64,000 nt of DNA from Solibacillus ferritrahens (GTDB taxonomy: Bacteria > Bacillota > Bacilli > Bacillales_A > Planococcaceae): contig NZ_JAXCLE010000005.1 of assembly GCF_037027585.1 (NCBI RefSeq), forward strand, positions 147,430-211,429, in the 5' to 3' direction. Shown here one piece after another: positions 33,430 through 41,374 of this stretch (positions are counted from its first letter, which is position 1; every line of letters starts with the position of its first letter). The position numbers and the translations under genes are program-made. Below the pieces are notes generated by a model, which had not been told where the DNA came from, searched no databases, and saw only the letters and a program-made list of their open reading frames with translations.

Positions 33430-35334
33430 CTAAACATTTTTGCTCAACATACGCAGGCCATTTAAAATAACTAGAATCGTACTTCCTTCATGACCAATAA
33501 CCCCAAGAGGGAGGCTAATGGCCTGGAAAAAGTTTGAGATGATGAGAATTGCGATGACTGTTAACGAAAAAATAATATTTTGTTTGACGATTCTTTGCAT
33601 TTTTCGAGAAAGCTTAACCGCATAGGCGATTTTTGAAAGGTCATTTTTCATTAATACAACATCGGCTGTTTCGAGTGCCACGTCCGTACCGCCACCCATT
33701 GCAATCCCGACAGAAGCAGTTGCTAGCGCTGGGGCATCGTTAATCCCATCACCCACCATACCAACATTGCCGTACGATTGCTTATACTGCTTAATATGTT
33801 CGACCTTTGTTTCAGGTAAACATTCTGCAACATAGTTAGTCACACCAGCTTCATTTGCAATAGTTTTTGCTGTCGCTTCATTGTCACCAGTAAGCATCAT
33901 GACATCAATGCCAAGTTCCTTTAGTGCCGCAACTGCTTTTTTCGCTTCATCTCGTACTATATCTTTTAGGGCGACCAATGCTGCAATTCCGTTTTGGTCT
34001 TTTAAAAATACAACTGTCTTTCCTTCATTCCCTAATTGCTGCAATGCTCCATCTGAAAAAGAAACGGCCAAATCTTTACCGACAAAATCAGGCTTTCCAA
34101 TTGTATAATGGTGTTCTTTATACTGTGCCTTTATCCCATACCCGGGTATATCTTCAATCGTTATATTTTGTGGGATAATGACATTTTGTTGTTTAGCAAA
34201 TGAAGTAATCGCTTGTGCTAGAGGGTGGTTTGATTGTCCTTCAATGCCCGCGATTAATGCCAATGTATCATCTTTATTTAAATCCTCACGAACGATAAAA
34301 TCTGTTACTGCAGGTGTCCCTTGTGTAAGTGTTCCAGTTTTATCGACAGCTAAGACACGTAATGTATTCAAATGTTCTAAATGTAGGCCACCTTTTACTA
34401 GAATACCGTTTCTGGCACCATTTGAAATGGAAGATAGGGTAGCGGGCATAATGGATGCTACAAGGGCACAAGGAGATGCCACTACCAACAGCACCATTGC
34501 GCGGTAAAATGTTGTTGTCCAATCCCAGCCTAATAAATAGTGAGGTAAAAACATCATGATTGCGACTGCAATTAAAACCCCTTTTACATATAGACCTTCA
34601 AAACGTTCGATAAATTGCTGTGATGGAGACTTTTCACTTTGCGCAGATTGTACAAGAGTAATAATTTTTTGAAATAAAGTTTCTCCGCTTTGCTTCGTTA
34701 CACTAATAGTTAAAACGCCATTTAAGTTCACTGTCCCTGCATACACTTCATCGTCTATATTTTTCGTAATCGGCATTGATTCACCTGTAATAGCTGCTTC
34801 ATCGACAGTTGAAATCCCCTTGAAAACTTTTCCGTCGGCAGGAATACGCTCTCCGGGCTTCACTAAAATATGGTCATTTACTTTTAAATCTTTTACAGAT
34901 ACTTTAATAGGTTCAAATCCGCCTCGTACAAGCCAGGCTTCTTCAGGCTGTAATTCCATTAAAGAAGAAATTTCACGATGGCTTTTGTTCATAGCGTATG
35001 TTTCAAGTGCGCCACTTAAGGCAAATATAAAGATTAATATTGCACCTTCCATCCAGTACCCAATAATGGCTGAACCGATGGCTGCCAAAATCATTAACAT
35101 TTCGACATTTAAAGATTTGTTTTCAATTGTATCTTCAATGCCTTCTTTTGCTTTTGCATAACCGCCAATTACAAAAGCTGTTAAATATGCAATGACAGCT
35201 GCGGTTGTTTGATCGGTGGATTCCATCCTCCATGCCAGCAAAATAATAAAGCCTGAAACTAAGGCAGCTATCAATTCTTTATGTTCTATAATTTTCTCAT
35301 TTAATGATAACTTTTCTCGATTAGAGTTTTTCAT
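33430..35334 (-). CDS. pfeT: P1B4-type metal-exporting ATPase, PfeT/ZosA-like
   Basis: A 634-residue P-type ATPase. Key sites: membrane metal motif SPC (in VVASPCALVAS), phosphorylation loop DKTGTLTQG, TGES actuator loop, and hinge MVGDGINDAPA. The last helices carry HEGST, the mark of P1B4 pumps. There is no N-terminal heavy-metal-associated domain. B. subtilis PfeT (formerly ZosA) and Listeria FrvA share this layout and export ferrous iron under PerR and/or Fur control. Here one PerR-like and two Fur-like boxes lie upstream, which supports iron efflux. ATG 35334 is chosen after AAGGAGG on the minus strand. Export of zinc or cobalt cannot be excluded. Confidence 0.88.
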   Translation of the reverse strand: MKNSNREKLSLNEKIIEHKELIAALVSGFIILLAWRMESTDQTTAAVIAYLTAFVIGGYAKAKEGIEDTIENKSLNVEMLMILAAIGSAIIGYWMEGAILIFIFALSGALETYAMNKSHREISSLMELQPEEAWLVRGGFEPIKVSVKDLKVNDHILVKPGERIPADGKVFKGISTVDEAAITGESMPITKNIDDEVYAGTVNLNGVLTISVTKQSGETLFQKIITLVQSAQSEKSPSQQFIERFEGLYVKGVLIAVAIMMFLPHYLLGWDWTTTFYRAMVLLVVASPCALVASIMPATLSSISNGARNGILVKGGLHLEHLNTLRVLAVDKTGTLTQGTPAVTDFIVREDLNKDDTLALIAGIEGQSNHPLAQAITSFAKQQNVIIPQNITIEDIPGYGIKAQYKEHHYTIGKPDFVGKDLAVSFSDGALQQLGNEGKTVVFLKDQNGIAALVALKDIVRDEAKKAVAALKELGIDVMMLTGDNEATAKTIANEAGVTNYVAECLPETKVEHIKQYKQSYGNVGMVGDGINDAPALATASVGIAMGGGTDVALETADVVLMKNDLSKIAYAVKLSRKMQRIVKQNIIFSLTVIAILIISNFFQAISLPLGVIGHEGSTILVILNGLRMLSKNV

Positions 35335-35345
35335 ATTTACCTCCT

Positions 35346-35360
35346 TGATAATGAATATCA
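35346..35360. promoter_or_regulatory. Fur box-like site 1 upstream of pfeT
   Basis: TGATAATGAATATCA matches the Fur 7-1-7 consensus TGATAATNATTATCA with one mismatch. It lies in the 5' leader right next to the ribosome binding site. Confidence 0.6.
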
Positions 35361-35373
35361 TTGTTAAATCAAC

Positions 35374-35388
35374 TGATAATGAATTTCA
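35374..35388. promoter_or_regulatory. Fur box-like site 2 upstream of pfeT
   Basis: TGATAATGAATTTCA has two mismatches to the Fur consensus. It starts 28 bases from site 1 and shares its first nine bases. Confidence 0.5.
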
Positions 35389-35411
35389 ATTATATTATAA
35401 TTATTTCTTAT

Positions 35412-35426
35412 TTAGAATAATTATAA
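35412..35426. promoter_or_regulatory. PerR box-like site upstream of pfeT
   Basis: TTAGAATAATTATAA matches the PerR consensus TTATAATNATTATAA with one mismatch. It lies where the promoter of the minus-strand ATPase gene should be. Confidence 0.6.
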
Positions 35427-35546
35427 TATAAGCATCTTATTTTGTAAATAACATACAATAAATAAGAATAATAAATACCAACTTGACTTATAAGGATTAT
35501 AGAGTAATATAATTAAGTACATTTTATTAAATAGGAGGAGTTTAAG

Positions 35547-36929
35547 TTGAATTTATTAGTTTTACTTAATATTGCCTTGTTGATCATTGTTATTACATTT
35601 TTATATTTCCTTAAAACAAAGCATGTTAAATTTTCTAATCGCGTATTTATCGCACTAGGATTAGGAATTTTACTCGGAATAGGGCTACAATTCGCATACG
35701 GGGTGGAATCCGATGCAATTACAGAAACTATGCCGTGGTATAACATCGTAGGGAATGGTTATGTACGATTATTACAAATGATTGCAATGCCTTTAGTTTT
35801 TATTTCAATATTAGCAGCATTTACTAAAGTAACATTTGGGAAGAATTTAGGGAAAACAGCAGCGGTTATTCTATCTGTACTAATAGGTACTACAGCAATA
35901 GCAGCTGGTTTAGGTATTGCATCTACAGTTGCATTTGATTTAGATGCCACACAAATTATGCAAGGGGAAGCAGAAATTGCACGTGGGGAGTCGTTAGTAG
36001 AACGTTCGGCTGAGGTTACTACTTTACCTGAACAAATATTAACAATGTTCCCGGCAAATCCATTTGCAGATTTAACAGGATCCCGCGCAACATCAACAAT
36101 TGGAGTTGTTATTTTTGCAGCATTTTTAGGCTTTAGTTATTTAACGCTTCGTCGTAAAGAAGAAGAAACAGCAGCGAACGTGAAAAAAGGTGTCGAAGCT
36201 ATATATGGTTTAATAATGGGAGTAGTACGCATTATCTTACGTTTAACTCCATACGGTGTAGCTGCAATTATGGCACGAACAGTTGCAACGAGTGATTTAG
36301 GTGCGATTATGGATTTAGGTAAATTCATTTTAGCTTCATATGTCGCATTAATTGCTATGTTCTTATTGCATTTAGTTATTGTCGCATTAACAGGATTAAG
36401 TCCGTTAACATATGTGAAAAAATCAGCAGAAGTATTACTGTTTGCCTTCACTTCACGTTCAAGTGCAGGTGCATTACCATTAAATATACAAACACAAACG
36501 AAACGACTGGGTGTTCCGGATGGAGTTGCGAACTTTGCAGGTTCATTTGGTTTATCGATTGGGCAAAATGGCTGTGCAGGTGTATATCCAGCGATGTTAG
36601 CGGTTATGATTGCCCCAACAGTAGGTATAAATCCATTATCCCCAGGCTTTATTGCAACATTAATATTAATTGTAGCAATTAGCTCATTCGGTGTAGCCGG
36701 TGTTGGCGGTGGCGCAACATTTGCAGCCATCATTGTACTATCGGCAATGGATTTACCGATAGCTTTGGCAGGTATTTTAATATCAGTAGAGCCATTAATC
36801 GATATGGGGCGTACAGCGCTTAATGTTAGTGGCTCCATGGTTTCGGGAGTTGTATCCAGCCGGGTAACAAATGAGTTAGATACAGATGTTTATAACGAGC
36901 CGGCAGATAAAGCACAATTAGTTCAGTAA
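35547..36929 (+). CDS. tcyP: L-cystine symporter TcyP
   Basis: A 460-residue membrane protein of the dicarboxylate/amino acid:cation symporter family. It matches B. subtilis TcyP along its length: GYVRLLQMIAMPLVFISI, ANPFADLTGSRATSTI, FTSRSSAGALPLNIQTQTKR (the serine-rich substrate loop), SIGQNGCAGVYPAMLAVM and ISVEPLIDMGRTALNVSG. It takes up cystine with protons or sodium as a sulfur source. TTG 35547 follows AGGAGGAG. The gene is monocistronic with its own terminator; no S-box or T-box leader is visible upstream. Confidence 0.94.
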   Translation: MNLLVLLNIALLIIVITFLYFLKTKHVKFSNRVFIALGLGILLGIGLQFAYGVESDAITETMPWYNIVGNGYVRLLQMIAMPLVFISILAAFTKVTFGKNLGKTAAVILSVLIGTTAIAAGLGIASTVAFDLDATQIMQGEAEIARGESLVERSAEVTTLPEQILTMFPANPFADLTGSRATSTIGVVIFAAFLGFSYLTLRRKEEETAANVKKGVEAIYGLIMGVVRIILRLTPYGVAAIMARTVATSDLGAIMDLGKFILASYVALIAMFLLHLVIVALTGLSPLTYVKKSAEVLLFAFTSRSSAGALPLNIQTQTKRLGVPDGVANFAGSFGLSIGQNGCAGVYPAMLAVMIAPTVGINPLSPGFIATLILIVAISSFGVAGVGGGATFAAIIVLSAMDLPIALAGILISVEPLIDMGRTALNVSGSMVSGVVSSRVTNELDTDVYNEPADKAQLVQ

Positions 36930-36938
36930 AATAAAAAG

Positions 36939-36979
36939 AAAAAGTCGTACAGAATCATTTAGATTCTGTACGACTTTTA
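36939..36979. terminator. Terminator after tcyP, overlapping the end of a convergent gene
   Basis: AAAAGTCGTACAGAATC pairs perfectly with GATTCTGTACGACTTTT. The right arm also encodes the last residues of the minus-strand small gene. Confidence 0.9.
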
Positions 36980-37209
36980 TATGAATCAAATAAGTGATTG
37001 CGCTGAAAATATGAGGCGGAAAAAAGTAACCATAACATTATAAGAAGAAATACATATATAAAACCGTATGTGACATGAGGAAAAATAATGTAGGCATATG
37101 TTGTATAAAGAACAGCGACCAGTAAACTGTGCTTGTATTGATAAGTTGTACTAAAATGTATTTGAGCTACTATAAATAATAAATTAACAAATATTTTAAT
37201 AAAAAACAT
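36955..37209 (-). CDS. Small hydrophobic membrane protein, 84 aa
   Basis: A protein with about three membrane helices (residues 3-18, 28-43 and 49-66) and a charged C-terminal tail. AAGGAG lies eight bases before the ATG on the minus strand, which supports translation. Its last codons lie inside the stem of the tcyP terminator. I do not recognise the family. It is convergent with tcyP and lies downstream of the fumarase gene on the same strand. Confidence 0.6.
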   Translation of the reverse strand: MFFIKIFVNLLFIVAQIHFSTTYQYKHSLLVAVLYTTYAYIIFPHVTYGFIYVFLLIMLWLLFSASYFQRNHLFDSYKSRTESK

Positions 37210-37296
37210 TCAAGCACTCCTTATACCATTTATTAGAAAATAATATAACACAAATTACGCTGCCAATAAACAGAATATTTTAAAAGTTAGGAAACG

Positions 37297-37335
37297 CAAA
37301 AAGCAACTCACCCCCAAATGGAAGTGAGTTGCTAA
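37297..37335 (-). terminator. Terminator after the fumarase gene
   Basis: AGCAACTCAC pairs with GTGAGTTGCT and is followed by T5 on the minus strand. Confidence 0.85.
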
Positions 37336-37347
37336 AATTATATAAGA

Positions 37348-38886
37348 TTAAAATACACGTTCTGCATGAAGCGCTAACTTATCTAATGAAGATTTTTCTA
37401 CATCTGCATGCAATGAGTTCCCGTGAGAGTCCATTGTTACTACAGCTGTGAATCCTTCTACAGATAAGTGCCACATTGCTTCTGGAATACCGAATTCCAT
37501 TAAGTCTACACCATCAACTGACTTAATGCAGTCTGCATAGTACTGTGCAGCACCGCCGATAGCATTTAAGTAAACACCACCATGCTCGTTAAGTGCTTTT
37601 AGTGTTTTTGGTCCCATACCGCCTTTACCCATAACAGCACGGATACCGAATTTTTTCATGATATCGCCTTGGTATGGCTCCTCACGAATTGAAGTTGTTG
37701 GACCAGCAGCTTTTACGACCCAGTTGCCTGCTTCGTCTTTCGCCATTACTGGACCACAGTGGTAAATGATTTGACCGTCTAAGTCTACTGGTGCTTCGAC
37801 ACCTTCACCAATTAAGTGATGGTGAATTGCGTCACGACCTGTGTACATACGACCAGAGATCTTCACTACGTCCCCAACTTTAAGTGAACGAATTTTTTCT
37901 TCTGTAATTGGTGCAACAAGTTCAACTACTTTATTGTCCGAGTTGTCTTGTTTTACTTCGTCACGGAAAGTAATTTTTTCGCCATCTTGGTAGTGCCAGT
38001 TTGTAATTTCGCCAGTAGCTGGATCGATATCGATTGCCATACGACGGTAAGCCCAACAGTTGTAAGCTACAGATACGAAGAATGATGCTGGTAAACGGTC
38101 CATTACACCGATTTTACAACCCAGTAATGTAGCTTCACCGCCGAAGCCCATTGTACCAACGCCAAATGTATTTGATTTTTCTACGATGTACTTTTCTAAT
38201 TTTGCTAAGTCTTCAATTGGATTCACATCATCTACATGACGGAATAACTGCTCTTTCGCTAAATCATATCCAGAAGAGCGGTCGCCACCGATACCGACAC
38301 CGATGAAACCAGCTGAACAGCCTTGCCCTTGTGCTTGCCATACAGAGTGTAAAATACATTTACGGATACCGTCTAAGTCACGACCAGCGCGCCCTAAACC
38401 TTCTAATTCTGCTGGTAATGAATATTGGATGTTTTTGTTTTCACAGCCGCCACCTTTTAAGATCAGCTTCACTGTAATATAGTCATTTTCCCATTGTTCA
38501 AATTTAACAACTGGGAGACCTGCTCCAATGTTTGTACCAGAGTTTTTTCCAGTTAATGAATCAACTGAGTTTGGACGTAATTTTGCATCACCAGTAGCAG
38601 CGGCGATTGCAGTTTGGATCGCTTTTTTAATTTCGATTTGGTTTACACCAACGGGAGTATATACTTTAAATGTTGGTAGACCAGTATCTTGACAAATTGG
38701 AGACACATTGTCTTCAGCCATTACAATATTTGTAGTAATCGTGTCTAATGACATTGCTGCACGAGTACCGGCATTTTCTGCTTCTTTGGCAGCTTTAATA
38801 GCGCGGCGAACGTCTTTTGGTAAGTTAGTAGATGTTTCAGTTACTAAAGAATAAAGACTTTTTTCTAAAGTTTCTAAGTATGCCAT
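37348..38886 (-). CDS. Fumarate hydratase, class I (iron-sulfur type)
   Basis: A 512-residue single-chain class I fumarase, interconverting fumarate and malate in the TCA cycle. The N-terminal domain has cluster cysteines in SPICQDTGLPTF (about residue 63) and GGGCENKN, and GVGIGGDRSSGYDLAKEQLF. The C-terminal beta domain shows VVKISGRMYTGRDAIHHHLI and GKGGMGPKTL. The fourth iron of its [4Fe-4S] cluster binds substrate, so it is sensitive to oxidants. B. subtilis uses the unrelated class II CitG. The ATG at 38886 has a G6 stretch about 7 bases upstream as its only ribosome-site candidate. Confidence 0.95.
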   Translation of the reverse strand: MAYLETLEKSLYSLVTETSTNLPKDVRRAIKAAKEAENAGTRAAMSLDTITTNIVMAEDNVSPICQDTGLPTFKVYTPVGVNQIEIKKAIQTAIAAATGDAKLRPNSVDSLTGKNSGTNIGAGLPVVKFEQWENDYITVKLILKGGGCENKNIQYSLPAELEGLGRAGRDLDGIRKCILHSVWQAQGQGCSAGFIGVGIGGDRSSGYDLAKEQLFRHVDDVNPIEDLAKLEKYIVEKSNTFGVGTMGFGGEATLLGCKIGVMDRLPASFFVSVAYNCWAYRRMAIDIDPATGEITNWHYQDGEKITFRDEVKQDNSDNKVVELVAPITEEKIRSLKVGDVVKISGRMYTGRDAIHHHLIGEGVEAPVDLDGQIIYHCGPVMAKDEAGNWVVKAAGPTTSIREEPYQGDIMKKFGIRAVMGKGGMGPKTLKALNEHGGVYLNAIGGAAQYYADCIKSVDGVDLMEFGIPEAMWHLSVEGFTAVVTMDSHGNSLHADVEKSSLDKLALHAERVF

Positions 38887-39137
38887 CTTATTTTTCCCCC
38901 CAGAAAAATATGTTTATTTTTGTCGTTAAATGAATCGTCGACATAGGTCAGAACATAATATTTCACGATATAGTGAATATCATACTCTTATTAATAATCC
39001 ATCTTACATTATAACTCTTTTAAAATAGAAAAAAAAGAGCGCTTACATGAATGAATGTCAAAACACATGAAATTTTGGCGGATAATAGCGGATGTAGTCA
39101 AAAGAATGAAAAAAAGGGAGTATCGAAACTATTGCGA
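38887..39137 (-). promoter_or_regulatory. Upstream region of the fumarase gene
   Basis: No gene seen. This is AT-rich DNA with a possible catabolite-control (cre) site at 39034-39047. A minus-strand -10-like ATTATA reading TATAAT lies at 39008-39013. Confidence 0.4.
39034..39047. promoter_or_regulatory. Possible CcpA cre site
   Basis: AAAGAGCGCTTACA matches the cre consensus TGWNANCGNTNWCA except for the first two bases. It lies just upstream of a -10-like box for the fumarase gene; carbon catabolite repression of a TCA-cycle gene would make sense. Confidence 0.35.
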
Positions 39138-39181
39138 AGAAAGGCTGTGTTAAAAGTCAATTTCACTTTTAACACAGCCTT
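39138..39181 (-). terminator. Terminator of the SE1561-like gene
   Basis: A perfect 16-bp stem (AGGCTGTGTTAAAAGT with its complement), with a T-rich tail on the minus strand. Confidence 0.8.
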
Positions 39182-39189
39182 ATAGGATT

Positions 39190-39375
39190 TTATTGTTCTT
39201 CGCGTGTTTGGAATTGTTCCATTTTATCTTCTAAATCATCCATCATTTGAATTAAGCGATCGATGTCTTCTAGTTCAGTCGTTTCAGGGTCAATAGCATC
39301 CAACACTTCAAGGAAGATTTCTAAACGTTCCTTTAAATACGTTACTTGCTGCTCTTTATTCGTAATTGGCTTCAT
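39190..39375 (-). CDS. Small acidic hypothetical protein, 61 aa (SE1561-like)
   Basis: A soluble, helical, highly charged protein (MKPITNKEQQVTYLKERLEI, then DPETTELEDIDRLIQMMDDL) with probable coiled-coil character. Its length and pattern resemble the uncharacterised SE1561 family of staphylococci and bacilli; this is a recollection, not a search result. AAAGGAGC precedes the ATG on the minus strand and a strong terminator follows the stop, so the gene is real and monocistronic. Function unknown. Confidence 0.7.
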   Translation of the reverse strand: MKPITNKEQQVTYLKERLEIFLEVLDAIDPETTELEDIDRLIQMMDDLEDKMEQFQTREEQ

Positions 39376-39589
39376 AGTTCGTGATGCTCCTTTTGTGTTT
39401 GCATACGAACATTATACTACGTTCTACCGTAAAAGTTAATTGACAACTTACGCTCTATATTATTTATATATCTTAACTATTAAATTAGCTTTAAAAAATA
39501 GGAAATTATATAGTACTTGTTAATTATTTTAATGTTCTATGTATTTTGAATATTTACAATATTAAAGTGTTATGATAAAGTAAACTCAT

Positions 39590-39771
39590 ACCTAAAAGAA
39601 GAGGAGATGATCGGAAAAGAATTGTATAGACAAACTCAAAAAAAGGAGGACGTTTAAACATTTTCGGCATTTAGTCGAGACGACTGTTTACGCAAGAATA
39701 AAATGGAATTAAGTGATATTTAAAACCCTAGTTAACTTTTAGAGATAAAGTTGGCTAGGGTTTTATGTTTT
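39590..39771 (+). ncRNA. Candidate small RNA or leader of unknown class
   Basis: This stretch lies between the SE1561-like gene and the MFS gene. A weak promoter-like pair sits upstream (TTGAAT near 39546, TATGAT near 39571). The region contains a strong AAAGGAGG with no start codon after it, a small hairpin AGTCG-AGA-CGACT (about 39674-39686), and an intrinsic terminator at its end. The MFS gene has its own promoter after that terminator. So this looks like a short independent transcript. A 16-codon ORF (39607-39657) is possible but has a poorly spaced ribosome site. I do not recognise a known RNA family. Confidence 0.35.
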
Positions 39772-39775
39772 TTTC
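39722..39775 (+). terminator. Terminator upstream of the MFS gene
   Basis: AAAACCCTAG pairs with CTAGGGTTTT, with inner pairing AACTTT/AAAGTT, and is followed by T-rich sequence. No annotated gene on this strand precedes it. Confidence 0.75.
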
Positions 39776-39795
39776 TAAAATTGATTTTCGCTATG

Positions 39796-39825
39796 TTGAT
39801 TTTTCCTCATTTTTCAAGCTATGAT
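39796..39825 (+). promoter_or_regulatory. Probable sigma-A promoter of the MFS gene
   Basis: TTGATT (39796-39801), 18-base spacer, TATGAT (39820-39825). Confidence 0.5.
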
Positions 39826-39860
39826 ACGATAGGATGTATGAATTAAGGGAGAACAATAAA

Positions 39861-41018
39861 ATGAGTTATAATCAGCGAAGATTTATTATTTTAGTAATTA
39901 TCGTATCAATTTCAGGCTTTTCGCAAGGTATGCTGTTGCCGCTTATTTCGGTCATATTTGAAGGGGATGGCGTGTCGTCTACACTTAACGGCTTGAATGC
40001 AACAGGATTATACATAGGAACATTATTGATTTCCCCATTTATTGAGCAGCCGTTACGCAAATATGGTTACAAACCGATTATTGTATTTGGAGGGGCACTC
40101 GTTTTTATATCGTTATTGTTATTTCCATTTTGGAAAAGTGTTATCTTTTGGTTTGTTCTGCGATTATTAATCGGTATCGGTGACCATGCATTACATTTTG
40201 CAACCCAAACATGGATTACAACATCGACCGCTACCCATAAACTTGGCAAAGCAATGTCTATTTATGGACTATCTTTTGGGATAGGGTTTGCAGTTGGTCC
40301 TTTATTTGTACCGCTTATTAGAATATCCGAAAGTGTGCCGTTTATTGTGTCATCGGCATTATGCCTTGTTGCATGGTCTTTAGTTTTTCTGATTAAAAAC
40401 GAGAAGCCGGAAACGTTAGTAGGCGATGCAAATCAAAATAGTTTTTCGCGTTATAAGAAGGCAGTAAAATATGGATGGATAGCATTTTTGCCACCATTTG
40501 TGTATGGGTTTTTGGAGTCATCACTTAATGCTTTATTCCCGGTTTATGCGTTACGAAAAGACTTTGATTTAGCTTATGTTTCTATTATTTTAGCGAGTTT
40601 TTCAATTGGAGCCATTTTGATGCAATTTCCACTAGGTGCATTGGGCGATAAAATTGGACGCCGTAAAGTCATCGTTTCAGGATTAATGGTAGGTAGCACC
40701 TTTTTCTTTATCGGCAACTTATTGGAGAATTCCGAAGTATTCGTTGCAGCTACCTTTTTATTAGCCGGAATGAGTGTTGGTTCAATGTTCTCGTTAGGCA
40801 TAACTTATATGACAGATTTGACTCCTAAAGAATTATTGCCAACTGGAAATTTACTGTGTGGTATCTTCTTTAGTCTGGGAAGTTTATCGGGGCCTTTATT
40901 AGGGGGATTATATTTGGAGATTTTCCCGGACAGTGGATTTTTATTTGTCATTGCTGTAATGCTGTTGATTGTAGCAATTGTAGTGTTTTTTGGTAAACCG
41001 AAAAAACTTTCTTTATAG
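39861..41018 (+). CDS. Major facilitator superfamily transporter
   Basis: A 385-residue membrane protein with about 12 helices. MFS marks include the loop after helix 2 (EQPLRKYGYKPIIVFGGAL), the helix 4 region RLLIGIGDHALHFATQTW, and the repeat loop GALGDKIGRRKVIVSG between helices 8 and 9, which is the classic basic motif A. ATG 39861 is chosen because AAGGGAGA lies eight bases upstream; the open frame extends to a TTG at 39834 lacking a site. The family points to drug or metabolite efflux, but no substrate can be named. Confidence 0.9.
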   Translation: MSYNQRRFIILVIIVSISGFSQGMLLPLISVIFEGDGVSSTLNGLNATGLYIGTLLISPFIEQPLRKYGYKPIIVFGGALVFISLLLFPFWKSVIFWFVLRLLIGIGDHALHFATQTWITTSTATHKLGKAMSIYGLSFGIGFAVGPLFVPLIRISESVPFIVSSALCLVAWSLVFLIKNEKPETLVGDANQNSFSRYKKAVKYGWIAFLPPFVYGFLESSLNALFPVYALRKDFDLAYVSIILASFSIGAILMQFPLGALGDKIGRRKVIVSGLMVGSTFFFIGNLLENSEVFVAATFLLAGMSVGSMFSLGITYMTDLTPKELLPTGNLLCGIFFSLGSLSGPLLGGLYLEIFPDSGFLFVIAVMLLIVAIVVFFGKPKKLSL

Positions 41019-41056
41019 AAAAAAGCAGACGTCCTTAATTGGAACGTCTGCTTTTT
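41019..41056. terminator. Bidirectional terminator overlapping a gene end
   Basis: AAAAAGCAGACGT pairs with ACGTCTGCTTTTT. Its right arm contains the last codons of the minus-strand gene that ends at 41035. Confidence 0.85.
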
Positions 41057-41271
41057 ACTGAAAAGAATATAATCGTTGTTAAAATCATTGCTAAAATTAT
41101 GTAGATAAATACATTTAAATAATTTACACCACCGAATGTAACAGCAGCCTGCAGTGAGCTCGCTGAAGTTGCGGAATTTTCATCATTACTAGGGAAGATA
41201 AAACCTCCAAGAGACGAAATACCCCAATAGGAAAGAATGAATGTAATTAGTACAAATATAATATTTTTCAT
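41035..41271 (-). CDS. Small two-helix membrane protein, 78 aa
   Basis: A protein with an N-terminal hydrophobic helix (MKNIIFVLITFILSYWGISS), a polar Ser/Asn/Ala-rich loop of about 25 residues, a second helix (residues about 47-67) and a basic end. The first helix could instead be a signal peptide. The start at 41271 follows AGGAGG on the minus strand. Its stop lies within the stem of the shared terminator. I do not recognise the family. Confidence 0.6.
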   Translation of the reverse strand: MKNIIFVLITFILSYWGISSLGGFIFPSNDENSATSASSLQAAVTFGGVNYLNVFIYIILAMILTTIIFFSVKSRRSN

Positions 41272-41333
41272 TAAAATACCTCCTAGCAAATTCTATTTTA
41301 CATGAAAAGTGTGAGAATTTGGGGGTAGATATG

Positions 41334-41369
41334 AAAAACACCTTCACCAAAATTATTTTGATGAAGGTG
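41334..41369 (-). terminator. Terminator of the rRNA methyltransferase gene
   Basis: CACCTTCA.CAAAAT pairs with ATTTTG.TGAAGGTG and is followed by T5 on the minus strand. Confidence 0.85.
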
Positions 41370-41374
41370 ATAGC

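Noticed and set aside
36137..36838. Long minus-strand ORF (233 aa) inside tcyP
   Set aside because: tcyP is a clear full-length homologue. The reverse frame is Ile/Asn/Ala/Pro-rich composition typical of an antisense shadow.
39607..39657. 16-codon ORF (MIGKELYRQTQKKEDV)
   Set aside because: The purine-rich ribosome-site candidate directly abuts the ATG. It is kept only as a note within the candidate RNA.
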